NCBI RefSeq assembly: GCF_000447205.1
Contig: NZ_AUWY01000091.1
Coordinates: 23,192 to 87,191 of the forward strand
Length of the DNA: 64,000 nt
Source of the DNA: Sphingobium ummariense RL-3
Lineage (GTDB): Bacteria > Pseudomonadota > Alphaproteobacteria > Sphingomonadales > Sphingomonadaceae
Direction: 5' to 3'
Below, piece after piece: positions 48,579 through 58,249 of the stretch. The position numbers were made by a program, and so were the translations under genes. Numbering within the stretch: the first letter of the stretch is position 1; the number at the start of each line of letters is the position of its first letter. The notes under the pieces were generated by a model, which did not search any database, was not told the DNA's origin, and saw nothing but the letters and a program-made list of their open reading frames with translations.

Positions 48579-51053
48579 ATGAAGACGATGAGCGATCTTC
48601 CCATCCATGCCGTGCTGCCCGATCTGCTCGCTGCCCTGCGCGTCGGCAGCAACGCGGTACTGGTCGCGCCGCCGGGCGCGGGCAAGACGACGGCAGTGGC
48701 TCCGGCGCTGCTGGGCGAGCCATGGTGCACCGGAAAGGTGCTGCTGCTTTCGCCCCGGCGGCTGGCGGCAAGGGCCGCGGCGGAGCGGATCGCGGAGCTG
48801 ATGGGCGAGCAGCCCGGCGGCCTCGTCGGCTATGCCACGCGCATGGACAGCCGGCAGTCGGCCCGCACCCGCCTGCTGGTGCTGACCGAGGGCATCTTCG
48901 TCCGTCGTATCCAAGACGATCCGGAGCTGGCGGGCGTGTCGGCCGTGCTGTTCGACGAAGTGCACGAGCGGAGCCTGGATAGCGACTTCGGCCTCGCCCT
49001 GGCGCTCGACGCGCAGGCCGCGCTGCGGCCCGACCTGCGGATCGTGCCGATGTCCGCCACGCTGGACGGCGCGCGTTTCGCGGAGCTGCTGGGGGACGCG
49101 CCGGTGATCGAGAGCGAGGGGCGGATCCAGCCCTTGGAGCTGCGCCATGTCGGCCGCGCCGCCGAGAAGCGCATCGAGGACGAGATGGCCGCCGTCGTCC
49201 GCCGCGCCCTGGCGGAAGAGGCGGAGGGCGACCTGCTTGCCTTCCTGCCCGGCGTCGGCGAGATCGAGCGCACGGCAGAGCGACTGGACGACGCCGAGGT
49301 CGAGGTCCACAGGCTGCACGGCAGACTGGAACCGGCGGCCCAGCGCGCCGCCATCCGCCCTTCGCGGGAGGGACGGCGCAAGGTCATCCTGGCCACCTCG
49401 ATCGCCGAGACCAGCCTGACGATCGAAGGAGTGCGGATCGTGGTCGACTGCGGGCTTGCCCGCCGGCCGCGCTACGATCGGGCGGCCGGCGTGACCCGGC
49501 TGGTCACCGAACGAGCGAGCCAGGCGGCCGCCACCCAGCGCGCCGGGCGTGCCGCGCGCCAGCGGCCCGGCGTCGCCTATCGCCTCTGGGAGGCTGCGGC
49601 GACAGCGGGCATGCCGCCCTTCGATCCGCCGGAGATCATGGAAAGCGACCTTTCCAGCCTGCTGCTCGACTGCGCACTGTGGGGCGTTGCCGATCCGGCC
49701 AGCCTGCGCTGGCTCGATCCGCCGCCTGCCGCCGCCGTCGCGGAAGCCCGCTCGCGGCTTACCGTCCTCGAAGCGCTGGATGAGAACGGCCGGATCACGG
49801 CGCACGGCAAGGCGCTGGCGAGGCTGCCGCTGGCGCCGCGCATCGGCCATATGCTCGTGCGGGCAGGAGAGATGGGCCTCGCCGAGCTTGCCGCCGAGGT
49901 GGCGGTGCTGCTGGGCGAGCGCGGCATCGGCGGGCAGGACACCGACCTGACGCTGCGCCGCCAACGCTGGCGGCGCGAGGGCGGCCAGCGGGCCGAGGCG
50001 GCGCGGGCGCTGGCGAAACGGTGGGCCGGCCTCGTCAAGCATCACGCGTCCTCCTCCCCTATCCAATCGCTTGAAAGCAGGACCCAGGATGGCGTCGGCC
50101 TCTGCCTCGCCCTTGCCTTTCCCGATCGTGTGTCGAGGCGCCGCTCAGCCGACGGCGCCGATTGGGCGAGTGTCGGAGGGCGGGGCTTCCGGCTAGATCC
50201 GCTGTCGCCGCTCGCGCGTGAGGAATGGCTGGCGGTGGGCGAGGTACAGGGTAGCGCAGCCGGCGCGCGCATCCTGTCCGCCGGGCCGATCACGGAGACC
50301 GATGTGCTGGCGCTGTTCGGCGACCGCGTGAAGGAGCATCGAACCGTGCGCTTTCGCCCGGCCAATAGCGGCGTTGAGGCGTTGCGGGAGCGACGGCTGG
50401 GCGCGGTGCGGCTATCGAGTGGGTCGGACGACCGACCCGACCCGGAAGCCGTCGCCGCAGCGCTGATAGAAGGCGTCCGGCAGGGCGGGCTGGAACTGCT
50501 GCCCTGGTCCGACGCCGCGCGATCACTGCGGATGCGGGCCGATTATGCCGGCGTGGAGGCGCTGTCCGACGAGGCGCTTCTGGAGAATCTCGACCAATGG
50601 CTGCCCCCTCTCCTTTCCGGCAAGCGACGCCTGTCGGACATCGACCGCTCGCAGCTTTCGGGCGTGCTGGAAGGGCTGATCGGATGGGACGGCAAGCAAC
50701 AGCTCGATCGTCTTGCTCCGCCCGATTTCCGATCGCCGGCGGGCAGCAGCCATGCAATCGACTATGCGGCCGAAGGCGGACCGCGTGTCGAGTTGCGGGT
50801 CCAGGCGCTCTTCGGCCTTGCCGAGCATCCGACGATCGGTTCCCGGCGCATCCCGCTCGTCCTCTCGCTCACCTCCCCCGCCGGACGCCCGATCCAGACG
50901 ACGCGCGACCTGCCCGGTTTCTGGGCGGGCAACTGGCGTGATGTCGCCAAGGAGATGCGCGGGCGATACCCCAGACATCCCTGGCCCGACGATCCGACAG
51001 GCGCGGCTGCCACCTTGCGGACGAAAAAGGCCGATGCGCGTGGGAAATCTTGA
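48579..51053 (+). CDS. hrpB: ATP-dependent helicase HrpB
   Basis: An 824-residue DEAH/RHA-type superfamily 2 helicase. Motifs: Walker A PPGAGKTTAV, DEVHERS (DEVH), PMSATLDG, and motif VI QRAGRAARQRPG. The C-terminal HrpB-specific domain is complete. The family is common in proteobacteria, and its RNA substrate is uncertain. It starts at ATG 48579 or 48588 (MSDLPIHAVLPDLLAAL). It is the last gene of the yebC-ruvC-hrpB run. Confidence 0.93.
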   Translation: MKTMSDLPIHAVLPDLLAALRVGSNAVLVAPPGAGKTTAVAPALLGEPWCTGKVLLLSPRRLAARAAAERIAELMGEQPGGLVGYATRMDSRQSARTRLLVLTEGIFVRRIQDDPELAGVSAVLFDEVHERSLDSDFGLALALDAQAALRPDLRIVPMSATLDGARFAELLGDAPVIESEGRIQPLELRHVGRAAEKRIEDEMAAVVRRALAEEAEGDLLAFLPGVGEIERTAERLDDAEVEVHRLHGRLEPAAQRAAIRPSREGRRKVILATSIAETSLTIEGVRIVVDCGLARRPRYDRAAGVTRLVTERASQAAATQRAGRAARQRPGVAYRLWEAAATAGMPPFDPPEIMESDLSSLLLDCALWGVADPASLRWLDPPPAAAVAEARSRLTVLEALDENGRITAHGKALARLPLAPRIGHMLVRAGEMGLAELAAEVAVLLGERGIGGQDTDLTLRRQRWRREGGQRAEAARALAKRWAGLVKHHASSSPIQSLESRTQDGVGLCLALAFPDRVSRRRSADGADWASVGGRGFRLDPLSPLAREEWLAVGEVQGSAAGARILSAGPITETDVLALFGDRVKEHRTVRFRPANSGVEALRERRLGAVRLSSGSDDRPDPEAVAAALIEGVRQGGLELLPWSDAARSLRMRADYAGVEALSDEALLENLDQWLPPLLSGKRRLSDIDRSQLSGVLEGLIGWDGKQQLDRLAPPDFRSPAGSSHAIDYAAEGGPRVELRVQALFGLAEHPTIGSRRIPLVLSLTSPAGRPIQTTRDLPGFWAGNWRDVAKEMRGRYPRHPWPDDPTGAAATLRTKKADARGKS

Positions 51054-51108
51054 TTCTCCCGCGCCGCTGGTGCAACGCGGGATTACCAGTCAGGGAGTCC
51101 CGCAAACG

Positions 51109-51387
51109 ATGGCCGCGCGCATCTACCAGATTCAGAAGAACGCCTTGCAGTCCGGCAAGGCGCTGACCCGTAAATGGGTCCTGGAGCATGTGCCCACCGA
51201 AGCGAAGAAGCCCGACCCGCTGACCGGCTGGGCCGGCTCCGGCGACACGGAACAGCAGGTGAAGCTGACATTCCCCTCGGAGGAAGCGGCCCGCGCCTAT
51301 GCCGACCGCCGCGGCATCGCCTACACCGTCCTTCCGACCGCGCCCAAGACGCTCAAGATTCAGGCCTACGCCGACAATTTTCGCTGA
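51109..51387 (+). CDS. complex I accessory subunit (NDUFS4/ETC-C1 type)
   Basis: A 92-residue protein of the ETC complex I subunit conserved family, homologous to the mitochondrial 18-kDa NDUFS4 subunit. MAARIYQIQKNALQSGK opens it, KWVLEHVP and DPLTGWAGSGDTEQQVKLTFPSEEAARAYADRRG follow, and KIQAYADNFR closes it. It is an accessory subunit of alphaproteobacterial NADH dehydrogenase. AGGGAG is 11 nt before ATG 51109. Main nuo genes are not in the window. Confidence 0.92.
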   Translation: MAARIYQIQKNALQSGKALTRKWVLEHVPTEAKKPDPLTGWAGSGDTEQQVKLTFPSEEAARAYADRRGIAYTVLPTAPKTLKIQAYADNFR

Positions 51388-51515
51388 GTGGGATTACCTC
51401 TCACGGCAGCGGCAGCACGCCTTAGGCCGCCATCCCGCCCGATTGCCGCCTTATTCCCTTGCCAAAGAGCAGGGGAACGCGGCAGAAGTCGCCCTTTGAC
51501 GGACATGAAAAGAAT

Positions 51516-51758
51516 ATGACGGATCGCGAGCAGATTTTCGACAGTGTCGCCGCGCAGATCGCGCCCTTCAACAAGAAAGGCGTGGAGCTGAGCGAGGCCA
51601 CCACCTTCGCCGGCGATCTGGAGTGGGACAGCCTGACCGTGATGGACTTCGTCGCCGCCATTGAGGACGAGTTCGACATCATCATCACCATGAACATGCA
51701 GGCCGAGATCGAGACCGTCGGCCAGCTGGTCGATGCGGTGGCGAAGCTGAGAGGCTGA
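51516..51758 (+). CDS. acyl carrier protein of the sphingolipid pathway
   Basis: An 80-residue acyl carrier protein. The phosphopantetheine Ser lies in WDSLTVMDFVAAIEDEF (DSL motif). It directly precedes the serine palmitoyltransferase gene, 37 bp apart, and SPTs of this type use acyl-ACP, as shown for alphaproteobacterial homologues. ATG 51516 has AAAAGAA rather than a strong ribosome site. It should deliver palmitoyl or similar chains to the enzyme. Confidence 0.93.
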   Translation: MTDREQIFDSVAAQIAPFNKKGVELSEATTFAGDLEWDSLTVMDFVAAIEDEFDIIITMNMQAEIETVGQLVDAVAKLRG

Positions 51759-51795
51759 GCTTCCTTTTTTTCCGTGATCTGAACGGACTGGATTT

Positions 51796-53058
51796 ATGAC
51801 TGAAGCCACCGCCACCGCGCACGATGCCCGCACGCCTGCGGAGATGTCTAATGCACGGGATCTGTTTTCCAAGTTCGACGCATTGATCGCCGAGCGCGAG
51901 GCGCTACTGGCGACCGGCGTGCGCGATCCCTTCGCCATTGTGATGGATGAGGTGAAGTCGCCGACGCTGGCCATCATCAAGGGCAAGGAGACCATCCTGC
52001 TCGGCACCTACAACTATATGGGCATGACCTTTGACCCGGATGTTGTCGCAGCGGGCAAGAGGGCGCTGGACGAATTCGGCTCCGGCACCACCGGCAGCCG
52101 CGTGCTCAACGGCACCTATCAGGGCCACAAGGAAGTAGAAGAAGCGCTCAAGGACTTCTACGGCACCTCCGGCGCGATGGTCTTTTCGACCGGCTATCAG
52201 GCCAATCTCGGCATGATCTCCACCCTGGCGGGCAAGGGCGACTATGTCATCCTCGACGCAGACAGCCATGCCTCCATCTATGACGGTTGCTTCCTGGGCG
52301 ATGCGGAAATCGTCCGGTTTCGTCACAACAGTGTCGAAGATCTGGACAAGCGGCTTGGCCGCCTGCCCGCTGATGCGCAGAAACTGGTCGTGCTGGAGGG
52401 CGTCTATTCGATGCTGGGCGACGTTGCGCCGCTGCCGGACATGATCGCCGCGGTGCGCAAGCACCCCAATTGCATGATCCTGGTGGACGAAGCCCATGGG
52501 ATGGGATTTTTCGGCGCCAACGGCCGGGGCGTCTATGAGGAGCAGGGCGTCGAGAAGGACGTCGACTTCGTGGTCGGCACCTTTTCCAAGTCGGTTGGCA
52601 CCGTCGGCGGCTTTTGCGTTTCCAACCATCCCAAGTTCGAAGTGCTGCGGCTGGTCTGTCGCCCCTATGTCTTCACCGCCAGCCTGCCCCCCAGCGTGGT
52701 CGCCACCGCCGCGACCAGCATCCGTAAGCTGATGCTTGCGGGGGAAAAGCGCGCGCACCTCTGGAAGAATAGCCAGCGACTGCACCAGGGCCTGACCGAT
52801 CTCGGCTTCACGCTGGGGACCAAGGAACCCCAATCGGCGATCATCGCCGTGATCCTGACCGACCAGACGCAGGCCGTGGCGATGTGGCAGGCGCTGCTGG
52901 AACTGGGCCTCTACGTCAATATGGCGCGTCCCCCCGCTACCCCGGCCGGTACTTTCCTGCTGCGCTGCTCGCTCTGCGCGGAGCATAGCGACGAGCAGGT
53001 CGAGCAGATCATCGGCATATTCGCGGCCGCAGGGCGTACGGTAGGCGTGATCCGCTGA
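51796..53058 (+). CDS. spt: serine palmitoyltransferase
   Basis: A 420-residue soluble alpha-oxoamine synthase that condenses serine with an acyl thioester to 3-ketosphinganine, the first step of sphingolipid synthesis. Landmarks: NYMGMTFDPDV, GSGTTGSRVLNGTYQGH, ADSHASIYDG, LVDEAHGMGFFGANGRG, and the PLP Lys in GTFSKSVGTVGGF. This set separates SPT from KBL and ALAS enzymes. It is preceded by its ACP. Sphingomonads replace lipopolysaccharide with glycosphingolipid, so this gene is probably essential for the envelope. Confidence 0.95.
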   Translation: MTEATATAHDARTPAEMSNARDLFSKFDALIAEREALLATGVRDPFAIVMDEVKSPTLAIIKGKETILLGTYNYMGMTFDPDVVAAGKRALDEFGSGTTGSRVLNGTYQGHKEVEEALKDFYGTSGAMVFSTGYQANLGMISTLAGKGDYVILDADSHASIYDGCFLGDAEIVRFRHNSVEDLDKRLGRLPADAQKLVVLEGVYSMLGDVAPLPDMIAAVRKHPNCMILVDEAHGMGFFGANGRGVYEEQGVEKDVDFVVGTFSKSVGTVGGFCVSNHPKFEVLRLVCRPYVFTASLPPSVVATAATSIRKLMLAGEKRAHLWKNSQRLHQGLTDLGFTLGTKEPQSAIIAVILTDQTQAVAMWQALLELGLYVNMARPPATPAGTFLLRCSLCAEHSDEQVEQIIGIFAAAGRTVGVIR

Positions 53059-53103
53059 TCGGGGCCGCGGTTTCGCCGGCCCGGTTTCCCTGCGCGATAA
53101 ATC

Positions 53104-53142
53104 GACGAAACGCGCGGAACCATTAACCAGCCTTGTTTCGTC
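53104..53142. promoter_or_regulatory. wide inverted repeat before the hybrid kinase
   Basis: GACGAAAC (53104-53111) and GTTTCGTC (53135-53142) are perfect 8-bp arms with a 23-nt spacer (31 bp centre to centre, about three helical turns). It lies between spt and the kinase ATG 53172. It could be a two-site operator or a long-loop terminator of spt. Confidence 0.35.
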
Positions 53143-53171
53143 TTTGCCGCGGTTCGTCTAAAGGTGGCCTG

Positions 53172-55163
53172 ATGGCGGACGGCGATCACTCGAACGGCAC
53201 GGGGGGCAAATGGCGGTCGCGGCTTCGCGGCCTGCTGCCGCCACTCCTGGTCATCCTGATCGTCGGCGCGCTCGGCGCCCTCCTCTACAGCGCAAGCCAG
53301 GCATCGACGGATCATCGGCGCGCGCTTCAGGAACAGCAGCAAAGCTATGAGGTAATCGCTCTGGCGCGCGGTTTCGAAGCGACGACCGCGCGCGCCGAGG
53401 TCACGCTTGCGCGCTATGTCATCAGCCTCGATCCCGACACGGGGCGGCTGTTCCAGGACCAGTGGCGCTATGCCGCCAGCCAACTCAAATCGTTGACCTA
53501 TGCCACGCGCAATTCCGGCTGGCAGGAGACGAATGTGCGCGCGCTGCGGCAGGCATTCGTTGCCCGAGGCAAGACGCTGAGCGACATCGGCCTGCGTACC
53601 ACCTATGATCAGAAGATGACGGCGCTGGCGCGCTTTCACGAGGCGGGCAAATCGCAGGACCTGCGCCGCATCACCGGCCTGCTGAAGCTGGTCATCGATG
53701 CGGAGAATGCCCGGCTGCGGGAACGAAGCCTGGCCGTTTCGCTCGCAGGGGACCGCAACGATTGGGTGACGCGTACCTCCCGGCTGCTGGGGCTGGCGCT
53801 GCTCGTCTGCGTGCTGTTCGTCGCCTGGCTTGCCAACGCCGCCTGGACCGAGCGGCGCAATGCCCGTCACCAGGCGGAGGCGGAAGCAGAACGTGCCGAC
53901 CGACTGGATGCCGCCGTTCGCGACCGTACGGCCGAGCTGTCCCAAGCCTATGATCAGTTGCAAAAGGAGTCTGCCGAACGCGCTGCCGCCGAGGAAAATC
54001 TGCGCCAGATGCACAAGATGGATGCGGTGGGCCAGCTGACCGGCGGTATCGCGCACGACTTCAACAACATGCTTGCCGTGGTCGTAGGCGGCCTGGAACT
54101 TGCCAAGCGCAAGCTGCGGCTGAAGCCTGAAGAGGCGTCCCGTCACCTCGACAATGCGATGGAGGGAGCCAATCGCGCATCCGCGCTCACGCGGCGGCTG
54201 CTCGCCTTCGCCCGCTCCGAGCCGCTGCTGCCGAGCGCCGCGGACCCCGATTCGCTGGTGTCGGGCATGGCCGACCTGATCGATCGCACGATCGGCGACG
54301 CGATCCGGGTCCGCTTCGAGCAAGAGGCCAAGGGCTGGCGCATCTTCGTCGACCAGCACCAGATGGAAAATGCCATCCTCAACCTCTGCGTCAATGCGCG
54401 CGACGCGATGGACGGGCGCGGAACGCTGACCATCTCCACCGGCCGGGCGTCCTTGAGCGCTGGCGAGATCGGCGAATGCGCGGCTGGCGATTATGTCGTG
54501 CTGACCGTCACCGATGACGGCTGCGGCATGACTCCCGAAGTGGTCGCGCGCGTGTTCGAGCCCTTCTTCACCACCAAGCCGGTGGGCAAGGGCACGGGCC
54601 TCGGACTCAGCCAGATCTTCGGCTTCGTCCGGCAGAGCAAGGGCGAAATCCAGATCGAGTCGGAACCAGGAAAAGGCACGAGCGTGCACATCTATCTGCC
54701 GCGCCGGACGGCAGAGGGCGAGGAGGAAGCCGACGTTTCGTCGATGCAGGAGCGCGAGCAGACGCTGCACCCACCCACGCGCATTCTGGTGGTGGAAGAC
54801 GATCCGCGCGTGCTCAACCAGACCATGGCGGCGCTGGCGGAGCTGGGCCACCTGCCCATCCCCTGCGATCATCCGTCGAAGGCGGCGAAGCTGCTCCACA
54901 ACAATGCCGATATCGGCCTGATCCTGAGCGACGTGCTGATGCCGGACATGACCGGTCCGGAAATGATCAAGGCGCTGCCCGCGGCGCATCGGCACCTGCC
55001 GGTGCTGTTCGTCACCGGCTATGCCGGCGACACAATCGAGAGTCCCGATTTCGAGGACCATATCGTGCTGCGCAAGCCCTATACGCTGGCGGGCCTGTCT
55101 GCGGCGCTGACTGCCGCGCTCAACGAATCGAGCCCCGAAGGAAGAGCCGCGGCAGCAGAGTGA
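53172..55163 (+). CDS. hybrid sensor histidine kinase/response regulator
   Basis: A 663-residue two-component hybrid. Helix 1 (about 20-40) and helix 2 (about 205-225) flank a periplasmic sensor of about 160 residues. A coiled coil leads to the H-box LTGGIAHDFNNMLAVV (His 295), an HATPase domain (ENAILNLCVNARDAMDGRG; DDGCGM; GTGLGLSQI) and a C-terminal receiver domain (ILVVEDDPRV; acceptor Asp in LSDVLMPDMTG). It is HWE/blue-light-unrelated, of the conventional HisKA_4-like proteobacterial type with FNNML. The signal is unknown. It sits between spt and a Tam41-like gene; its 3' end overlaps the latter by 44 bp. Confidence 0.93.
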   Translation: MADGDHSNGTGGKWRSRLRGLLPPLLVILIVGALGALLYSASQASTDHRRALQEQQQSYEVIALARGFEATTARAEVTLARYVISLDPDTGRLFQDQWRYAASQLKSLTYATRNSGWQETNVRALRQAFVARGKTLSDIGLRTTYDQKMTALARFHEAGKSQDLRRITGLLKLVIDAENARLRERSLAVSLAGDRNDWVTRTSRLLGLALLVCVLFVAWLANAAWTERRNARHQAEAEAERADRLDAAVRDRTAELSQAYDQLQKESAERAAAEENLRQMHKMDAVGQLTGGIAHDFNNMLAVVVGGLELAKRKLRLKPEEASRHLDNAMEGANRASALTRRLLAFARSEPLLPSAADPDSLVSGMADLIDRTIGDAIRVRFEQEAKGWRIFVDQHQMENAILNLCVNARDAMDGRGTLTISTGRASLSAGEIGECAAGDYVVLTVTDDGCGMTPEVVARVFEPFFTTKPVGKGTGLGLSQIFGFVRQSKGEIQIESEPGKGTSVHIYLPRRTAEGEEEADVSSMQEREQTLHPPTRILVVEDDPRVLNQTMAALAELGHLPIPCDHPSKAAKLLHNNADIGLILSDVLMPDMTGPEMIKALPAAHRHLPVLFVTGYAGDTIESPDFEDHIVLRKPYTLAGLSAALTAALNESSPEGRAAAAE

Positions 55164-55995
55164 GCGCGCCGAGCAGCGGCCAGCGCCGCTGCCAGGGCCG
55201 GATCTCGATTGCCGTGCCTGCGTGCCGGTTGATCTTCCAGGCGAGATAATCGATCCCGCCCGCATAAGTGAAGCTCGCCTTGGCAAGGCGAACGATGGAG
55301 AGCCACTTCCCCCGGCGCTGAAGCCTGCGCCAATGCCGGAGGGGATCGAGGGGGGACGGCGGCAAGCCTTGAGCAACGGCCGCCTCGCCGAAGCCGCGAT
55401 AGCGTTCCGGGTCGGCATCGACGATCGACAGCGACCGTCCTTTCCGCTCCGCGCGCAACTCGGCATTGTAGGTGAGTGTGAAACCGGCGCGCCAGAGCGC
55501 CAGCACGTCCTCTCCCTTCGCCATGGGCCGCGCAAGGGACAGGAGCGTCGGCGCGGCCAGTGCTACGGCGGCGATCACCCCTGCCCTCGCCTGCTCGTCA
55601 GAGGTCCAGAGCAACCGCGAAGGCTGGGCAAAGCGCGCCCATACCGAGACATTGTCCGCCTGCGGTCCGCAGAGCCGGGCGAAGTCAGCCTCCGACAGCA
55701 CGGCATATTTGGCGATCAGCCCGTCATGCTCGAACGGAAAGACATTGGGCGGGATCAGCCGATTGGCCCGCGCCAGCCAACCCTTGCCATAGGCGGCCCC
55801 ATAGTCCGAGACGATCAGGTAGAAATCGAGCATCAGTCCATCGAGGTTCCTCTCCCGAAGGCAGGAACCGTAGAACAGCACAGCGCGGGCGGCCTGGGGA
55901 TATTTTGCCGCGAGCGCACGCGCCATCGCGGCGGCGCGCGGGTCGGCCGGCGCGGAAAGCTCGGCCGTCACGAGTGAAAGAAGCGGGCTGGGCAT
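55120..55995 (-). CDS. Tam41-like nucleotidyltransferase-fold protein
   Basis: A 291-residue soluble or membrane-peripheral protein. The motif AVLFYGSCLRERNLDG followed by LMLDFYLIVSDY resembles the GS...D(x)D core of the Tam41 family, the mitochondrial CDP-diacylglycerol synthases. Later blocks (LWTSDEQARAG, and HWRRLQRRGKWLSIVRLAKASFT) fit a helical C-terminus. I infer a nucleotidyl or lipid cytidylyl transfer role; location beside the sphingolipid genes suggests a lipid headgroup step. The catalytic residues are only partly verified. It overlaps the convergent kinase by 44 bp. Confidence 0.65.
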   Translation of the reverse strand: MPSPLLSLVTAELSAPADPRAAAMARALAAKYPQAARAVLFYGSCLRERNLDGLMLDFYLIVSDYGAAYGKGWLARANRLIPPNVFPFEHDGLIAKYAVLSEADFARLCGPQADNVSVWARFAQPSRLLWTSDEQARAGVIAAVALAAPTLLSLARPMAKGEDVLALWRAGFTLTYNAELRAERKGRSLSIVDADPERYRGFGEAAVAQGLPPSPLDPLRHWRRLQRRGKWLSIVRLAKASFTYAGGIDYLAWKINRHAGTAIEIRPWQRRWPLLGALTLLPRLFLRGSIR

Positions 55996-56039
55996 GATGA
56001 GCGCTTATCCGTTCGGCCGCGACTTGTCGAAGGCGACCA

Positions 56040-56678
56040 TCAAGGTCGGGTTTTGCGGAAGAGCAGCGAGAGATTGTTCGCGGGCATCTCCACCAGCCCT
56101 TGCAGCGTCAGCCCCTGAACATCGGCCGCCGCCACGACATCCTCCATCCGGCGCAGGCCCCAGCGCGCGTCGCGGCTCCTCAGCGATTCATCGAAGGCAA
56201 GATTGCTGGGCGCGGTTTCCACCCCTTCGCGCAGATAGGGCCCGTAGAGATAGAGCAGGCCACCCGCCGGGAGAAGGGCACCCGCACCGCCAAGCAGGCC
56301 GAGCGTCGCGTCCCACGGGCTGATATGGACCATGTTGATGCAGAGGATGGCATCGGCCCGGTCGATCGGCCACGCGGGTGCCGCTGCATCCAGGTGAAGC
56401 GGCGCGCGCACGTTCGGGGAACGGGCTTCCTGCGTCCAGGCGGCAATCGAAGCGAGCGCCGCAGGGTCAGGATCGCTGGGTTGCCACTGTAGCGAGGGGA
56501 AGGCGGCGGCGAAATGCACCGCATGCTCGCCGCTGCCGCTCGCCACCTCCAGCACGAGACCGGAGGATGGCAGCGCGTCCTTCAGAACCGCGACGATCGC
56601 GTCCCTGTTCCGCAGCGTGGCGGGCGCATGGCGCTTTCCCGCCACGGCGTCCGCCTCGCCCGGAACCCAGGCGCTCAT
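56040..56678 (-). CDS. DUF938 SAM-dependent methyltransferase
   Basis: A 212-residue methyltransferase of DUF938. KRHAPATLRNRDAIVAVL opens it, then VLEVASGSGEHAVHFAAAFPSLQWQPSDPD (SAM loop), CINMVHISPWDATLGLLGGAG, and LYLYGPYLREG. The substrate is unknown. Its start overlaps the gcvPB stop by 4 bp, so it is the last gene of the glycine cleavage operon, or at least translated from it. Confidence 0.9.
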   Translation of the reverse strand: MSAWVPGEADAVAGKRHAPATLRNRDAIVAVLKDALPSSGLVLEVASGSGEHAVHFAAAFPSLQWQPSDPDPAALASIAAWTQEARSPNVRAPLHLDAAAPAWPIDRADAILCINMVHISPWDATLGLLGGAGALLPAGGLLYLYGPYLREGVETAPSNLAFDESLRSRDARWGLRRMEDVVAAADVQGLTLQGLVEMPANNLSLLFRKTRP

Positions 56679-58249
56679 TCCGCCGCCTGCGCCAGCTCCG
56701 GCTCGCTCCAGGTCAGTACCGGCTTGCGCGCGGCGAGCGTCTCGTCGAGGCGACGGCGTGGAGCGTGATAGGGGGCGCCCTTCAGCGCCTCGTCACCCGC
56801 ACGGGCACGCTCGGCAAGGCTGCGAAGCGCCAGGATGAACTGGTCGAGCGCCGCCTTGCTCTCCGTCTCGGTCGGTTCGACCAGCATCGCGCCATGAACG
56901 ACCAGCGGGAAATACATGGTCATCGGGTGGAAGCCTTCGTCGATCAGCCCCTTGGCGATGTCGAGCGTGGTGAAGCCCTCGGCCAGTCCCTTGTCGCTGA
57001 ACAGCGCCTCATGCATGCACGGGCCGCTGGCGCCGAAGGGCGCATCGAGCACGTCCTCCAGGCTGCGCAGCACATAGTTGGCGTTCAGCACAGCGTCCTC
57101 CGCCACCTGCCGCAGGCCGTCGGCACCGTGGCTGAGGATATAGGTCAGCGCACGGGTGAACATGCCCATCTGGCCATGGAAGGCGGACATGCGGCCGAAG
57201 CTCTGCGGCATTTCCTCACCGACATTCTCCTCCTCGATCAGGTGAATCGTGCCGTCGGCCATGCGGGCGGTATAGGGCAGCGGACCGAAGGGCGAGAGCG
57301 CCTCCGACAGCACCACCGGGCCGGAACCGGGACCGCCACCACCATGGGGGGTGGAGAAGGTCTTGTGCAGGTTGATGTGCATGGCATCGACGCCCAGGTC
57401 GCCGGGACGGACGCGGCCGACAATGGCGTTGAAGTTCGCGCCGTCGCAATAGACGAAGGCCCCCGCCGCATGGACGGCATCGGCGATCTTCTTCATGTCG
57501 CGTTCGAACAGGCCGCAGGTGTTGGGATTGGTGATCATCACCGCCGCCACGTCGGGGCCAAGGCGCGCCTCCAGCGCGGCGAGATCGACGCGGCCCTCCG
57601 GCGTCGCCGGAATATTCTCCACCTGATAGCCGCAGAAGGCGGCCGTCGCCGGGTTGGTGCCATGGGCGCTTTCGGGCACCAGCACGACCTGGCGCGCGTC
57701 GCCCCGCGCCTCCAGCGCGGCGCGGATGCAGAGCAGGCCGCACAGTTCGCCATGGGCGCCGGCCTTGGGCGTCATGGCGACGCCGTGCATGCCGGTGAGG
57801 TCGATCAGCCAGAAGGCCAATTCGTTGATCACGCCGAGCGCACCCTGCACCGTCGACTGCGGCTGGAGCGGATGGATGTCGGCGAAGCCGGGCATCCGCG
57901 CCACCTTCTCGTTGAGGCGCGGGTTGTGCTTCATCGTGCAGCTGCCGAGCGGGAAAAGACCGAGATCGATGGCATAGTTCTGGCGGCTGAGGCGGGTATA
58001 GTGGCGCACCGTCTCCTGCTCCGACAGGCCAGGCAGGCCGATGGCATCGGTGCGGGCGAGGCCGCCGAGACGGCTTTCCACCTTCGGCGCGTCCGGGAAA
58101 TCGACGCCGGTGGTGTCAACCGAGCCGATCTCGAAGATCAGCGCTTCTTCCAGCATCAGCGCACGGTTTCCAGTGGCAGTCGCGGGAGCCATATGCGCTT
58201 CCTTCACGGGCTCGGGCGCGGTGGGACGGCCTTCCTTGAGCATGGTCAT
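56675..58249 (-). CDS. gcvPB: glycine dehydrogenase subunit 2 (P-protein beta)
   Basis: A 524-residue PLP-containing half of the split P-protein. The catalytic Lys lies in [22 protein letters not shown], with the preceding [19 protein letters not shown]. The P-protein decarboxylates glycine and loads the aminomethyl group onto the H-protein lipoyl arm. The start overlaps the gcvPA stop (4 bp), so the two subunits are made in equal amounts. Confidence 0.95.
   Translation of the reverse strand: MTMLKEGRPTAPEPVKEAHMAPATATGNRALMLEEALIFEIGSVDTTGVDFPDAPKVESRLGGLARTDAIGLPGLSEQETVRHYTRLSRQNYAIDLGLFPLGSCTMKHNPRLNEKVARMPGFADIHPLQPQSTVQGALGVINELAFWLIDLTGMHGVAMTPKAGAHGELCGLLCIRAALEARGDARQVVLVPESAHGTNPATAAFCGYQVENIPATPEGRVDLAALEARLGPDVAAVMITNPNTCGLFERDMKKIADAVHAAGAFVYCDGANFNAIVGRVRPGDLGVDAMHINLHKTFSTPHGGGGPGSGPVVLSEALSPFGPLPYTARMADGTIHLIEEENVGEEMPQSFGRMSAFHGQMGMFTRALTYILSHGADGLRQVAEDAVLNANYVLRSLEDVLDAPFGASGPCMHEALFSDKGLAEGFTTLDIAKGLIDEGFHPMTMYFPLVVHGAMLVEPTETESKAALDQFILALRSLAERARAGDEALKGAPYHAPRRRLDETLAARKPVLTWSEPELAQAAE

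Noticed and set aside
48405..50066. A minus-strand frame of 553 codons opposite ruvC and hrpB
   Set aside because: hrpB motifs (PPGAGKTT, DEVH, QRAGRAA) occupy the plus strand; the antisense product is low-complexity His/Gln/Arg sequence.
48054..51053. Considering ruvC as part of a ruvCAB operon
   Set aside because: The next gene is clearly hrpB, not ruvA.
52911..55535. A minus-strand open frame of 874 codons opposite spt and the hybrid kinase
   Set aside because: It covers the reverse complement of the kinase's H-box, ATPase and receiver motifs; its own product has no recognisable domain.
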